Below are positions 8,447-16,779 of a stretch of 33,329 nucleotides of DNA, piece after piece (the stretch's first letter is position 1; the number at the start of each line of letters is the position of its first letter). Position numbers and translations under genes: made by a program. The stretch lies in assembly GCA_025454525.1 (NCBI GenBank), contig JALOOG010000037.1, positions 1-33,329 of the forward strand, written 5' to 3'. Below the pieces are notes generated by a model. It was not told the DNA's origin. It worked only from the letters and a program-made list of their open reading frames with translations, and did no database searches. The stretch is from Anaerolineae bacterium (GTDB lineage: Bacteria > Chloroflexota > Anaerolineae > Aggregatilineales > Phototrophicaceae).

Positions 8447-9513
8447 GGCAAACTCACCCAAAAACAACTTCCTTTACCCAATTCAGACTCTACGCCGATC
8501 GTGCCGTTCATGCGTTCGGTGATCGTCTTGACGATCGCGAGTCCTAAACCCGTGCCTTCCCGCGCCATGTGCGAGGCACTGGGAACACGGTAAAACTTCT
8601 CAAACAGATGCGGGATCGACTCAGCGGGAATGCCTAATCCCGTATCGATCACCTTCACCCGAACGGAATCATTGTCCACCTGTGTACTTACGGTGATCGT
8701 GCCGCCGTCGGGGGTGTATTTGATCGCGTTAGAGAGCAGATTACTCATCACTTGGCCAAACCGATTTTTATCGACATGCACACTAACTTCTCTGTCGTCC
8801 GGCTCAAAGTGAATGTGAATATCTTTTTGTTCCGCGCCCATCTCTTGCTCCTCAATCAATTGACGTAACAACGGGTGCAGCCTGACCTGCCGAATATCAA
8901 ACGCCACTTCATCTTCTGCTCGGGCCACATCCAACAGATCGCTCACCAAGCGCCACATTTTTTGACTGCTGCGCCGCATTTTGACGAGGATCTCATGGGT
9001 ATGCCCTTCCGAATAATCCTCTAACAGCATATCCGTATAACCCAAAAAGACGTTGATCGGGTTTTTGAGGTCATGCGAGACGATCCGCAATAACTCATCT
9101 TTGAAGGTGTTTAAGGCCTGAATTTCGCGGCGCTGAAATTCGATCGCCAAGTGAGCGCGCACCCGTGCGTTCACTTCTTCCACATGAAACGGCTTGGTGA
9201 TGTAATCTACCCCGCCCACTTGAAAGGCGCGCACCTTGTCCTGAATTTCGTCTAAGGCGCTGATAAAGATGATCGGCACATCAGCGGTTTTTGGGTCATT
9301 TTTAAGCTGTTGGCAGACCTCATAGCCGTTCATGCCCGGCATGTTGATGTCCAACAGAATCAAATCAGGAGGCGTGGCGCGGGCAGCCGTGAGCGCCACT
9401 TGACCGTTGATCGCGGGGCGGACTTTGAAGCCTTGCGCGGTGAGCATCGTCCCTAACACCGTTAAATTGGCTGGCGTGTCATCAACAATCAGGATATTCG
9501 GTGTGTCTTTCAT
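8437..9513 (-). CDS. REC-HisKA-HATPase protein (response regulator-histidine kinase fusion)
   Basis: This 358-aa soluble protein has no membrane helix. The receiver domain comes first (1-120), with phospho-acceptor D55 (LILLDINMPG) and K107 (ITKPF). HisKA follows with H147 (RIVSHDLKNPINVF), then HATPase_c with the SNLLSNAIKYTPDGG N-box, DTGLGIP and GTGLGLAIVK. The domain order REC then kinase is that of a relay output kinase that receives phosphate from an upstream hybrid kinase. The ATG at 9513 overlaps the stop of the hybrid kinase by 4 nt (ATGA), which signals tight coupling. No DNA-binding domain is present, so the output of the pathway is another phosphotransfer or protein contact not encoded here. 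Confidence 0.9.
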   Translation of the reverse strand: MKDTPNILIVDDTPANLTVLGTMLTAQGFKVRPAINGQVALTAARATPPDLILLDINMPGMNGYEVCQQLKNDPKTADVPIIFISALDEIQDKVRAFQVGGVDYITKPFHVEEVNARVRAHLAIEFQRREIQALNTFKDELLRIVSHDLKNPINVFLGYTDMLLEDYSEGHTHEILVKMRRSSQKMWRLVSDLLDVARAEDEVAFDIRQVRLHPLLRQLIEEQEMGAEQKDIHIHFEPDDREVSVHVDKNRFGQVMSNLLSNAIKYTPDGGTITVSTQVDNDSVRVKVIDTGLGIPAESIPHLFEKFYRVPSASHMAREGTGLGLAIVKTITERMNGTIGVESELGKGSCFWVSLPCQ

Positions 9514-12119
9514 GGGATCTGACCTTCTTGTAACAGGGTTTGCAGTTGATCAAAACGATAATTGGCAACCAATTCATGTAAGGCCTTAGCGATGGTCGGA
9601 TGCGTAGCGCGTAATTCGCTCACCAAGGTTTCAGCGAGATCTAAATCTACGGTATTCGCAGCCTGTGCTAAGCGGGTCAATTGATCCGCTGATAGCACAT
9701 TAAGCGTTTCACGAGTCAAAACCACATCCTCTAATTTGGGGGCGGAGTCGACTTCCTCATAGATAAATTGGATTCCGAGATGTTCCACCATTTTTTCCAT
9801 GATCACCGATTCGCGGGCCGGTTTGCGGACAAAATCATCACAACCGACGGATAACACGATCGCCTGTTCATGTTCAAAGGCGCTGGCCGTCAACGCAATG
9901 ATGACGGTCGATTGACCTTTCACGGTGCCACGAATCCGGCGCGTTGCCTCGTACCCATCCATCACCGGCATCCGCATATCCATCCAGATCAATTGCGGCT
10001 CCCACGCTTCCCACACTTGGATCGCTTCTTCACCGTTGGCCGCCTCACGCACCGCCAAGCCTACATGCGACAAGCGCTCCACCATCAATTGACGATTTTC
10101 GCGTTTGTCATCCACCACCAAGATCCGATAATCACGCGGATCATCCGGCGAAACCCCGATCACCCGGCGTTGTTGTTCTTTGGTGGATAAATCAGCGGCC
10201 GTGGCTTGATCCGCGTTGATGTCAAAGGCGAATGTCGTGCCTTGTCCGACCGTGCTACTCACTCGAATATCCCCACCCATCATCTGGACAAATTGCCGTG
10301 AGATCGCTAAGCCCAAGCCTGTGCCTTCTTGCGATTTTACACCCGATTCAGTCTGCACAAACGGTTTAAACAGCTTGTCCATTTCGATCGATGAGATGCC
10401 TTGTCCGGTATCGCTGATCTCAAATTCGAGATGCTGATCTTCCCGTTGACGTGCGCGCAAGACCACACCGCCTTCTTCCGTGAATTTGATCGCGTTGCCT
10501 AACAAGTTGATGATGATCTGGCGCAACTTGCCGTCATCCGTCCGGACATAGCGCGGTAAGTTGTCTTCGATCTCAAACAACAATTGCAGCTTTTTACCCG
10601 CGGCCCGCACCCGGAACATCTCTTCGATCCCGCGTAACATCTCGCGCAAGTCAAAGGCCGTCTCGGTGAGCGTGGTCTGACCCGCTTCGATTTTCGACAT
10701 TTCTAACACATCGTTGATCAGCCCCAAGAGGTGTTCACCGCTCCGAGACACGATCCCCAGATGATCCCGTTGACGCACATTAAGATGCGGATCGCGCTCC
10801 ATAATTTGGGCAAAACCGAGGATCGCGTTGAGCGGAGTCCTCAATTCATGGCTCATATTGGCTAAAAAGACACTTTTGGATCGGTTGGCTTGTTCCGCCT
10901 TTTCACGCGCTTCGATCAAGGCGAAAGTCTGTTGTTCTAGACTAGCGGTGCGCTCTTGGATGCGATCTTCCAACGATCCGACCAAGGAGGAGAGCTGATT
11001 AGCCATCTCGTTGAGGCCCGTGGCCAAGGTTTCCAATTCATCGCCAGAGGTGTTCGGGATCTGGACGCGCACTTGTAAATTGCCCCCCGCGATCGATCGC
11101 ACGGCTTCTGTCACCCGGATAATCGGGTACGACAAAGAACGGGCGACCACCAAGGCCGCGATAAAGACGCTCACCAACGTCACCATGATCACCGCGGTGG
11201 TGATCGTGCGCTGTGTGGCGATCGGTGCAAAGGCCTCGGAAAGATCCTGTTTCACCACCATGCCCCATTGTAACGACGGCAAGAAACGCCAGACCGCGAT
11301 CACCGATTGTCCGCGGTAATCGGTGGTCGTGCCTTGTCCACGGATTCCGCGCACCGCTTGGGTGATCACATCGCCTTGAGCGAAATCAAAGGTGAGGTTA
11401 AAGGCCGCATCGGGTCGATTGCGAAGTGGCGTGGTGATCACGACCTGCTCTCCGAAACGCGCTCCGACCATTGTCTCACCCGTGTCCCCTAACCCGATCA
11501 ACTCATTGACCACACTGTAGAGTTCTTGATTGCTCAACTGAATCATCAACACGCCGACGATCACGCCTTGATCAAACATCGGCGCGGCGATAAATGCCTT
11601 GGGTAATCCGGTATCAGGGTCAATCTCAAAATCGGAGATCTCAGTTTCTAACAGCGTTTTGGAGCGATCAAAAGCCCGTCCGATCACCGAGGCCCGATTC
11701 TCCTCAGTCATAAAGTTTGTGCCGATCGAATAATTCCCACTGATGCTGAACAACAATCGGCCGTCGGGTGAGATAATAAACAGGTCTTGATAACCAGACT
11801 GTTGGATGAAATAATTTAAAAAGGGTCGGACGCGGGCGGTACGGGTTTGAAACAGCGCGCCACCACGCGGCAACGAGATCAGCGATTTGGCCGTTTCGAT
11901 CAATTCCGGCATTCGGGAAAGCGCGGTGACATCCCGTTTACGCTCCCGTGCATAATTTTGGATTTGATTGCCTTTACTGGTGGCCACGCTCTGAAGGTTG
12001 TTTAGCACTTGGGCGCGTAATGACGACTCTGAAATTGAGAATAAGATCACCGTTACGATCGAAAGCGGTAACAACCCGATCAACAAAAACCACATCAAGA
12101 GGCGGATTGAAATTTTCAT
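9510..12119 (-). CDS. Hybrid sensor histidine kinase: dCache-HAMP-HisKA-HATPase-REC with C-terminal helical region
   Basis: The protein has 869 aa. It has a membrane helix at about 8-28, an extracellular double-Cache-like sensor at 35-300, a second helix at about 304-326, and HAMP at about 327-380. A coiled coil (385-412) leads into HisKA with H424 (NMSHELRTPLNAILGF). HATPase_c has N542 (LLGNAIKFTEEGG) and GTGLGLAISR. A receiver domain with D714 (IWMDMRMPVMDGYE) and K767 follows. The last roughly 80 residues are helical and could be a degenerate Hpt domain; no clear phospho-His is seen. The gene begins 3 nt after the UrtA-like gene without a good ribosome site, so it is translated by coupling. 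The UrtA-like protein is therefore its probable extracellular ligand-binding partner. Confidence 0.9.
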   Translation of the reverse strand: MKISIRLLMWFLLIGLLPLSIVTVILFSISESSLRAQVLNNLQSVATSKGNQIQNYARERKRDVTALSRMPELIETAKSLISLPRGGALFQTRTARVRPFLNYFIQQSGYQDLFIISPDGRLLFSISGNYSIGTNFMTEENRASVIGRAFDRSKTLLETEISDFEIDPDTGLPKAFIAAPMFDQGVIVGVLMIQLSNQELYSVVNELIGLGDTGETMVGARFGEQVVITTPLRNRPDAAFNLTFDFAQGDVITQAVRGIRGQGTTTDYRGQSVIAVWRFLPSLQWGMVVKQDLSEAFAPIATQRTITTAVIMVTLVSVFIAALVVARSLSYPIIRVTEAVRSIAGGNLQVRVQIPNTSGDELETLATGLNEMANQLSSLVGSLEDRIQERTASLEQQTFALIEAREKAEQANRSKSVFLANMSHELRTPLNAILGFAQIMERDPHLNVRQRDHLGIVSRSGEHLLGLINDVLEMSKIEAGQTTLTETAFDLREMLRGIEEMFRVRAAGKKLQLLFEIEDNLPRYVRTDDGKLRQIIINLLGNAIKFTEEGGVVLRARQREDQHLEFEISDTGQGISSIEMDKLFKPFVQTESGVKSQEGTGLGLAISRQFVQMMGGDIRVSSTVGQGTTFAFDINADQATAADLSTKEQQRRVIGVSPDDPRDYRILVVDDKRENRQLMVERLSHVGLAVREAANGEEAIQVWEAWEPQLIWMDMRMPVMDGYEATRRIRGTVKGQSTVIIALTASAFEHEQAIVLSVGCDDFVRKPARESVIMEKMVEHLGIQFIYEEVDSAPKLEDVVLTRETLNVLSADQLTRLAQAANTVDLDLAETLVSELRATHPTIAKALHELVANYRFDQLQTLLQEGQIP

Positions 12120-12122
12120 GAT

Positions 12123-13385
12123 TTAAGTCCCGGGATTAGCCCATTGCTGACCCCACCCGTTATAGAGGTCATCTAGGAAAAGTTGCCATTCATTCACCGA
12201 TCGAAATGAAGGATACGGTTGTGGACGCAAGAGCGTTTGGGCATCCCACACGATGTTAAATTGACCGTCGGCCGTGATCTGACCGATGCGTACCGTTTTC
12301 CAAGTGTGTTGGGTGTCGCCGTCAATGTACACCACCCCTTGCGGCGCGTTAAAGCTCTGATCGTGCATCGCTAATCGCACCCGACCCACATCCCACGAGT
12401 CCACCTCTGTTACCGCTTGCGCCCATAAATACACCCCGAAATAACCCGCTTCTAACGGATCACCGACCACCCGATCCGCGCCGTAACGCGCCCGAAAGCG
12501 CTCCACAAAACGTTGATTTTCCGGACGATCCAAACTTTGGAAGTAATTCCAAGCGGCGTAATCTCCGATCATCGTGGAGGTGTCCATGCTTTGCAATTCG
12601 CCTTCCGCGATGCTAAACGAAATGGTGGGAATCCGTTCGGCGCTGATGCCTGCGGCGCGCAATTCTTGGAAAAAGGCGATGTTGCTATCCCCGTTGATCG
12701 TGTTGAGGATCACATCGGGGCGCTTCGCCTGAATGTCTTGGATAATATCGCTCACTTCGGTGCTACCCAACAACACATATTCCTCACCGACCACCTCACC
12801 CCGTAGCGCGGTGAGTTGATCGCGGATAATCGCGTTCGCGGTGCGTGGAAATACGTAATCAGATCCCACCAGATAGAAGCGTGTCCCTAGGTTATCTAAA
12901 GCCCATTTGACCGCCGGAATGATCTGCTGATTCGGCGCGGCCCCGGTGTAGATGATGTTCGGAGAGGTCTCTAAGCCCTCATACTGCACCGGGTAAATCA
13001 ACAGATGATTGTGGCGCTCAAACACTGGCCGCACCGTTTTACGACAGGCCGAAGTCCAACAACCAAAGATCACATTGACCTGTTCGTCTAAGATCAAACG
13101 TTCGGCCTCGGTAGCGAATACCTGCCAATCCGAACGCCCGTCCACGATGATCGGTTCAATGGGATGTCCCATAATCCCGCCGGCCGCGTTGATCTCTTCC
13201 ACCGCCAACAACACAGCATCGACGACGGGGGCCTCACTAATGGCCATCGTGCCGCTTAGGGAATGCAAAATGCCGATTTTGATCGGCTCAGGGGTATCCA
13301 AACGGCTGTAGATGAATGCTCCAGCCCCGATGATGACGACAATGCCAAGGAGTCCTGTAATCCAACGTAACATAGCAACATCCAT
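12123..13385 (-). CDS. UrtA-like (urea/amide-type) periplasmic binding protein, membrane-anchored
   Basis: The protein has 420 aa. An N-terminal hydrophobic helix (about 9-26) without a lipobox Cys anchors or exports it. The rest is a type I periplasmic-binding fold close to UrtA/FmdD: KIGILHSLSGTMAISE, FGCWTSACRKTVRPVFE, YPVQYEGLE and VGSDYVFPRTAN are signature stretches of the urea/short-chain-amide binders. Start ATG 13385 is uncertain; the in-frame ATG at 13373 has GGATG upstream. No urtBCDE permease or ATPase genes follow. Instead two histidine kinase genes follow within 3 nt and by overlap. A role as ligand sensor for those kinases is more likely than transport. Confidence 0.85.
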   Translation of the reverse strand: MDVAMLRWITGLLGIVVIIGAGAFIYSRLDTPEPIKIGILHSLSGTMAISEAPVVDAVLLAVEEINAAGGIMGHPIEPIIVDGRSDWQVFATEAERLILDEQVNVIFGCWTSACRKTVRPVFERHNHLLIYPVQYEGLETSPNIIYTGAAPNQQIIPAVKWALDNLGTRFYLVGSDYVFPRTANAIIRDQLTALRGEVVGEEYVLLGSTEVSDIIQDIQAKRPDVILNTINGDSNIAFFQELRAAGISAERIPTISFSIAEGELQSMDTSTMIGDYAAWNYFQSLDRPENQRFVERFRARYGADRVVGDPLEAGYFGVYLWAQAVTEVDSWDVGRVRLAMHDQSFNAPQGVVYIDGDTQHTWKTVRIGQITADGQFNIVWDAQTLLRPQPYPSFRSVNEWQLFLDDLYNGWGQQWANPGT

Positions 13386-13491
13386 TGTGTAAGGGGATGA
13401 TTTTACAGATTATAACAAGATAACGGAAATAAAAAAAGAATTACAATTTTGGGGCGAGGTAATCGTTTCAAAAAGCATCAACGGTAAAATT

Positions 13492-13505
13492 GTAACAATT
13501 GTTAC
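13492..13505. promoter_or_regulatory. 14-bp perfect palindrome GTAACAATTGTTAC
   Basis: This is a fully symmetric site about 107 nt upstream of the UrtA-like start, of the kind bound by dimeric repressors or activators. It overlaps the start of the 23-nt motif at 13501. The binding protein is unknown. Confidence 0.45.
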
Positions 13506-13523
13506 GTCTTTCTGCGGAGATGT
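13501..13523 (+). repeat. 23-nt intergenic motif, copy 1 (second copy at 27288-27310)
   Basis: The motif runs from GTTACGT to GCGGAGATGT and matches the copy at 27288 in 20 of 23 positions without gaps. Both copies are in non-coding DNA and in the same strand orientation. Confidence 0.5.
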
Positions 13524-13871
13524 GCTGAAACGATGACTCTGTAGGTACAGAAAAATTTCTTGCATCCAACCTCACCCAATCATGAAGCAGGGAATTGGCC
13601 CGTGTGGGATTAGGAGGTGTGTCTCCATGAGTGGGGGTATTTTTCTGAGATGACTTCTGTTTGAGGCGTTAAGCGATGGTAAGCTTAAAGCGCCGCTTTC
13701 ACAGGGTTAAATCGATCGCGGATGTGGCTAGATCAGGCGCTTGATAGGGTCAGTTTCGAAACTCGATTGCAAAACCCGATTTTAACCGACTTTTGTGGCA
13801 GATCACAGGGATCGGCTTGAGGCTAGGTGAGCCTGTCGAAACTCCCTGCGAGACTCATGACGATGATCGAC

Positions 13872-13900
13872 TTGCGAAACTCAGGGACTTGTGTTATGAT
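13872..13900 (+). promoter_or_regulatory. Probable CRISPR leader promoter
   Basis: TTGCGA (13872-13877) and TATGAT (13895-13900) are separated by 17 nt, with TG-type bases before the -10 box. Transcription would start near 13907, about 100 nt before the first repeat and in the direction that reads the repeats with GAAAC at their 3' end. Confidence 0.6.
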
Positions 13901-14005
13901 TTTTTCAAGTCGTCAAGATAAAGTGGCGGTCAAAAAGGCGGCTAAATGCGTTTAAAATGGTATGAGGGGTCAAAACATCTATCCCTTTTGCTAATTTGGT
14001 GAGCG

Positions 14006-15182
14006 ATTTCACTCACCATGGCCCGTTTGAGGGTACTGAAACATCGAACGCGCAGGCTGTTACCGCACTCGTATGTCATTTCACTCACCATGGCCCGTTT
14101 GAGGGTACTGAAACTTTTTGCCACAATCTTTGAACGTGTTCGTAAGTATAATTTCACTCACCATGGCCCGTTTGAGGGTACTGAAACAGAGATGGGTTTC
14201 GTGTCTGAATATTCGAGTGTATGATTTCACTCACCATGGCCCGTTTGAGGGTACTGAAACTTCTGGTCTACCAGTATTGCGTCGTAAATTTCTGATTTCA
14301 CTCACCATGGCCCGTTTGAGGGTACTGAAACTCGCACTCCAGTTGTCAGGAGTGCGATCTAATGTTGGATTTCACTCACCATGGCCCGTTTGAGGGTACT
14401 GAAACTTGCGCGGTAAAACGATCGTATGTGCCTGTCCCTGTATTTCACTCACCATGGCCCGTTTGAGGGTACTGAAACAATTAGAGTGCTTATAGACGAA
14501 GACATTGACCTTATTTCACTCACCATGGCCCGTTTGAGGGTACTGAAACTCCAGTATTATCCGTAAGGCGTTGCAAATACCCAAATTTCACTCACCATGG
14601 CCCGTTTGAGGGTACTGAAACCCTTTATGGGCAGGCGTTTTGGCCGGCGGGGAAACCATTTCACTCACCATGGCCCGTTTGAGGGTACTGAAACAGACGA
14701 TTCGTTTTGGGTCTTTCCGTTCACCGATAATTTCACTCACCATGGCCCGTTTGAGGGTACTGAAACGTGTTTGTGGGGTTGACAATGGTTACTGCGTTGC
14801 ATTTCACTCACCATGGCCCGTTTGAGGGTACTGAAACTTCGTGCTGGAGCGATGTGAAGATGGACGCATCGCATTTCACTCACCATGGCCCGTTTGAGGG
14901 TACTGAAACCAACATTGCGCTTATCCCTATTCGTTTTCGCGCCATTTCACTCACCATGGCCCGTTTGAGGGTACTGAAACTAAAATCCATCGCTACCCTT
15001 CAGCAAACTAAAACCAATTTCACTCACCATGGCCCGTTTGAGGGTACTGAAACATAGGCAGGCGGGAAAAACGTCACATTCGTTCCTAGATTTCACTCAC
15101 CATGGCCCGTTTGAGGGTACTGAAAACTATGAGGGGATCTGACAAACGGTTTTCTTGTCTGCTGTTTCACTCACCATGACCC
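14006..15182 (+). CRISPR. CRISPR array: 16 full 37-nt repeats, 15 spacers (plus one before a broken 17th repeat)
   Basis: The repeat starts ATTTCACTCACCATGGCCCG and ends TTTGAGGGTACTGAAAC (37 nt). Repeats start at 14006, 14078, 14151, 14224, 14295, 14369, 14442, 14513, 14585, 14658, 14730, 14801, 14873, 14944, 15017 and 15090. Spacers are 34-37 nt and all different. The first 15 repeats are identical; the last one ends in A instead of C. After one more 37-nt spacer a 17th repeat (15164-15182) keeps only its first 19 nt with two changes. Decay at the right end and a promoter at the left agree that the leader is on the left and the transcript is on the plus strand, giving an ACTGAAAC-type 5' handle as in many type III and some type I systems. 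No cas gene is in the window, so the type is not determined. Confidence 0.97.
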
Positions 15183-15185
15183 TGA

Positions 15186-15380
15186 TCTAGACCGCAAAGC
15201 ACAAGCGGATTGGAGGGGGTGTTTGGGCAACGTTGGAAATCTGAAACGGTGCATTCGGTCATTAAATGCTTGCTTGCTGATGTCATTCGTTCCCGCTTGT
15301 GGCAGCTTCGACAATGCGAACCGATGCTCAAAACACTTGCCTACAACCTGCACTGTTACCTACTTCTTTGTTACCACTGA
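15186..15380 (+). pseudogene. C-terminal remnant of a DDE transposase (IS4/IS5-like)
   Basis: The frame starting at 15186 is open to TGA at 15378-15380 and reads VFGQRWKSETVHSVIK, then RSRLWQLRQCEPMLKTLAYNLH. This is the classic end of an IS4/IS5-type transposase, with the catalytic Glu in the W-K-x-E-T-V motif. There is no start codon and no N-terminal part with the Asp residues. It begins 4 nt after the point where the 17th CRISPR repeat breaks off, so an insertion or its deletion probably cut the array end. It is not functional. Confidence 0.75.
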
Positions 15381-15483
15381 GCAAAATTACCCTGATTTTT
15401 GAGGTTTTGGGAACTTAATGAACCCAAGACAGCGGCTAAAAAAGTGGAGCGGTTGATCTGATTCTGCTAAGGTTAAACTCGGT

Positions 15484-15489
15484 TATAAT
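15484..15489 (+). promoter_or_regulatory. Consensus -10 box TATAAT before the aminotransferase gene
   Basis: It is a perfect -10 hexamer, but no good -35 box is seen at 16-18 nt. It overlaps the in-frame ATG at 15488, which argues that translation starts further in, at 15524. Confidence 0.45.
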
Positions 15490-15523
15490 GCGTTTTTCCG
15501 TTGATGAAAGGGACTTCTGTTCC

Positions 15524-16678
15524 ATGCGTGATCTGTTTTTAATCGATCCGAGTGTCACCTTTTTAAATCATGGTTCATTCGGCGCTTGCCCCGCAGAGGT
15601 GTTCGCGGTCTATCAAGATTGGCAACGTCAATTAGAATGGCAACCGGTAGAATTTATCGCCCGTCGTTCTGAAAGTTTGTTGGGAGAAGCGCGAGAAGCG
15701 ATCGGCGCTTATCTCTGTACCGATCCGGCGAATCTGATCTTTGTGCCGAATGCGACGCACGGAGTCAATGTGGTAGCGCGTTCGCTCCAATTACAAGCCG
15801 GCGATCAGATCCTCACCACCGATCACGAATACGGCGCATGTGAGTACACTTGGACGTTTACCGCCCAACGAGTCGGCGCGGAGATCGTGCGTCAACACAT
15901 CCCGTTACCGTTGCCTGATCCGGCCGAATTTGTCGAATTATTTTGGAGCAAAGTCACCCCACGCACGCGGGTGATCTTCATCAGTCACATCACGTCTGTC
16001 ACCGCGTTAATCTTCCCGATCGCTGAAATTTGCGCCCGCGCCCGCGCTAGGGGGATCATCACCGTGATCGACGGCGCGCATGTCCCCGGACATCTCCCAT
16101 TGAACTTGGATGAATTAGGCGCGGATTTTTACACCGGAAACTTTCACAAATGGTTATGTGCGCCTAAGGGGGCGGCGTTTCTGTATGTTGCCCCGCAATA
16201 TCAAGCGATCACACATCCGTTAGTGATCAGTTGGGGGTATGGATCACACACCTCCGGCCTCTTTTTGAACTATTCCGAAAGTGAACCGTTTATGCGCCGC
16301 GCTCAAATTCAAGGCACACAAGACCTCGCCGCCTATTTGAGTGTACCGGCCGCGATCGCCTTTCAAACCAAACACGCTTGGCCCGAGATCCGCGCCCGCT
16401 GTCATGCGTTAGCGGTTGAATCACAAACTGCGATCGATCAATTGACCGGACTCGCACCGATCGCGCCTCCGTCCGCTTTTGGACAGATGATCGCGATCCG
16501 CTTGCCCGCCTCGGTTGACCCGATCGATCTCAAAGCGCGTTTATATGACGAATACCGGATTGAGATCCCGATCACGGGATGGAACGGCCTTCACTTGATC
16601 CGACCGTCGTATCAGGCGTATAACACCCATGACGATTTAACGCGATTGCTTACCGCGCTCACCGTTCTATTGCAGTAG
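15524..16678 (+). CDS. PLP-dependent class V aminotransferase, isopenicillin-N epimerase-like
   Basis: The protein has 384 aa from ATG 15524 (MRDLFLIDPS). GAAAGGGA lies about 10 nt before that codon. The in-frame ATG at 15488 sits in the -10 box and is unlikely. The fold-type I cofactor site shows VIDGAHVPGH with D183 and NFHKWLCAPKG with Schiff-base K209; FLNHGSFGACP at the N-terminus is typical of the isopenicillin-N epimerase/CefD-like group of class V enzymes. Substrate is not predictable. Homologues act as amino-acid epimerases, cysteine lyases or desulfurase-like enzymes. It stands alone between the CRISPR locus and the WXG100 gene. Confidence 0.88.
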   Translation: MRDLFLIDPSVTFLNHGSFGACPAEVFAVYQDWQRQLEWQPVEFIARRSESLLGEAREAIGAYLCTDPANLIFVPNATHGVNVVARSLQLQAGDQILTTDHEYGACEYTWTFTAQRVGAEIVRQHIPLPLPDPAEFVELFWSKVTPRTRVIFISHITSVTALIFPIAEICARARARGIITVIDGAHVPGHLPLNLDELGADFYTGNFHKWLCAPKGAAFLYVAPQYQAITHPLVISWGYGSHTSGLFLNYSESEPFMRRAQIQGTQDLAAYLSVPAAIAFQTKHAWPEIRARCHALAVESQTAIDQLTGLAPIAPPSAFGQMIAIRLPASVDPIDLKARLYDEYRIEIPITGWNGLHLIRPSYQAYNTHDDLTRLLTALTVLLQ

Positions 16679-16779
16679 ATTACAGGCTGGATGTTACTTT
16701 TGGGTCATGTCAAACGCGAGATGACGCGCTACGCTAAATAGGTTAAAATTAACACTATCATTTTACAGAGGATTTTTCG

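Larger units (their letters stand above)
13386..13871. other. Intergenic region upstream of the UrtA-like operon and the CRISPR leader
   Basis: No gene can be supported here. The left part is AT-rich and holds an inverted repeat (TTACAATTTT at 13441-13450, its complement at 13486-13495) and a palindrome. The right part holds several copies of CGAAACTC-like words (about 13754, 13836, 13874) that may belong to the CRISPR leader. Confidence 0.6.

Noticed and set aside
9510-9770. Functional Hpt domain at the end of the hybrid kinase
   Set aside because: The region is helical but I see no Hpt-type His motif, so it is only noted as possibly degenerate.
9870-10219. Plus-strand frames inside the hybrid kinase gene
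   Set aside because: They are shadows of conserved kinase and receiver sequence.
14018-15057. Open frames across the CRISPR array on both strands
   Set aside because: They are translations of the repeat and spacers (the repeat contains ATG), repeating the same peptide each 72 nt or so.
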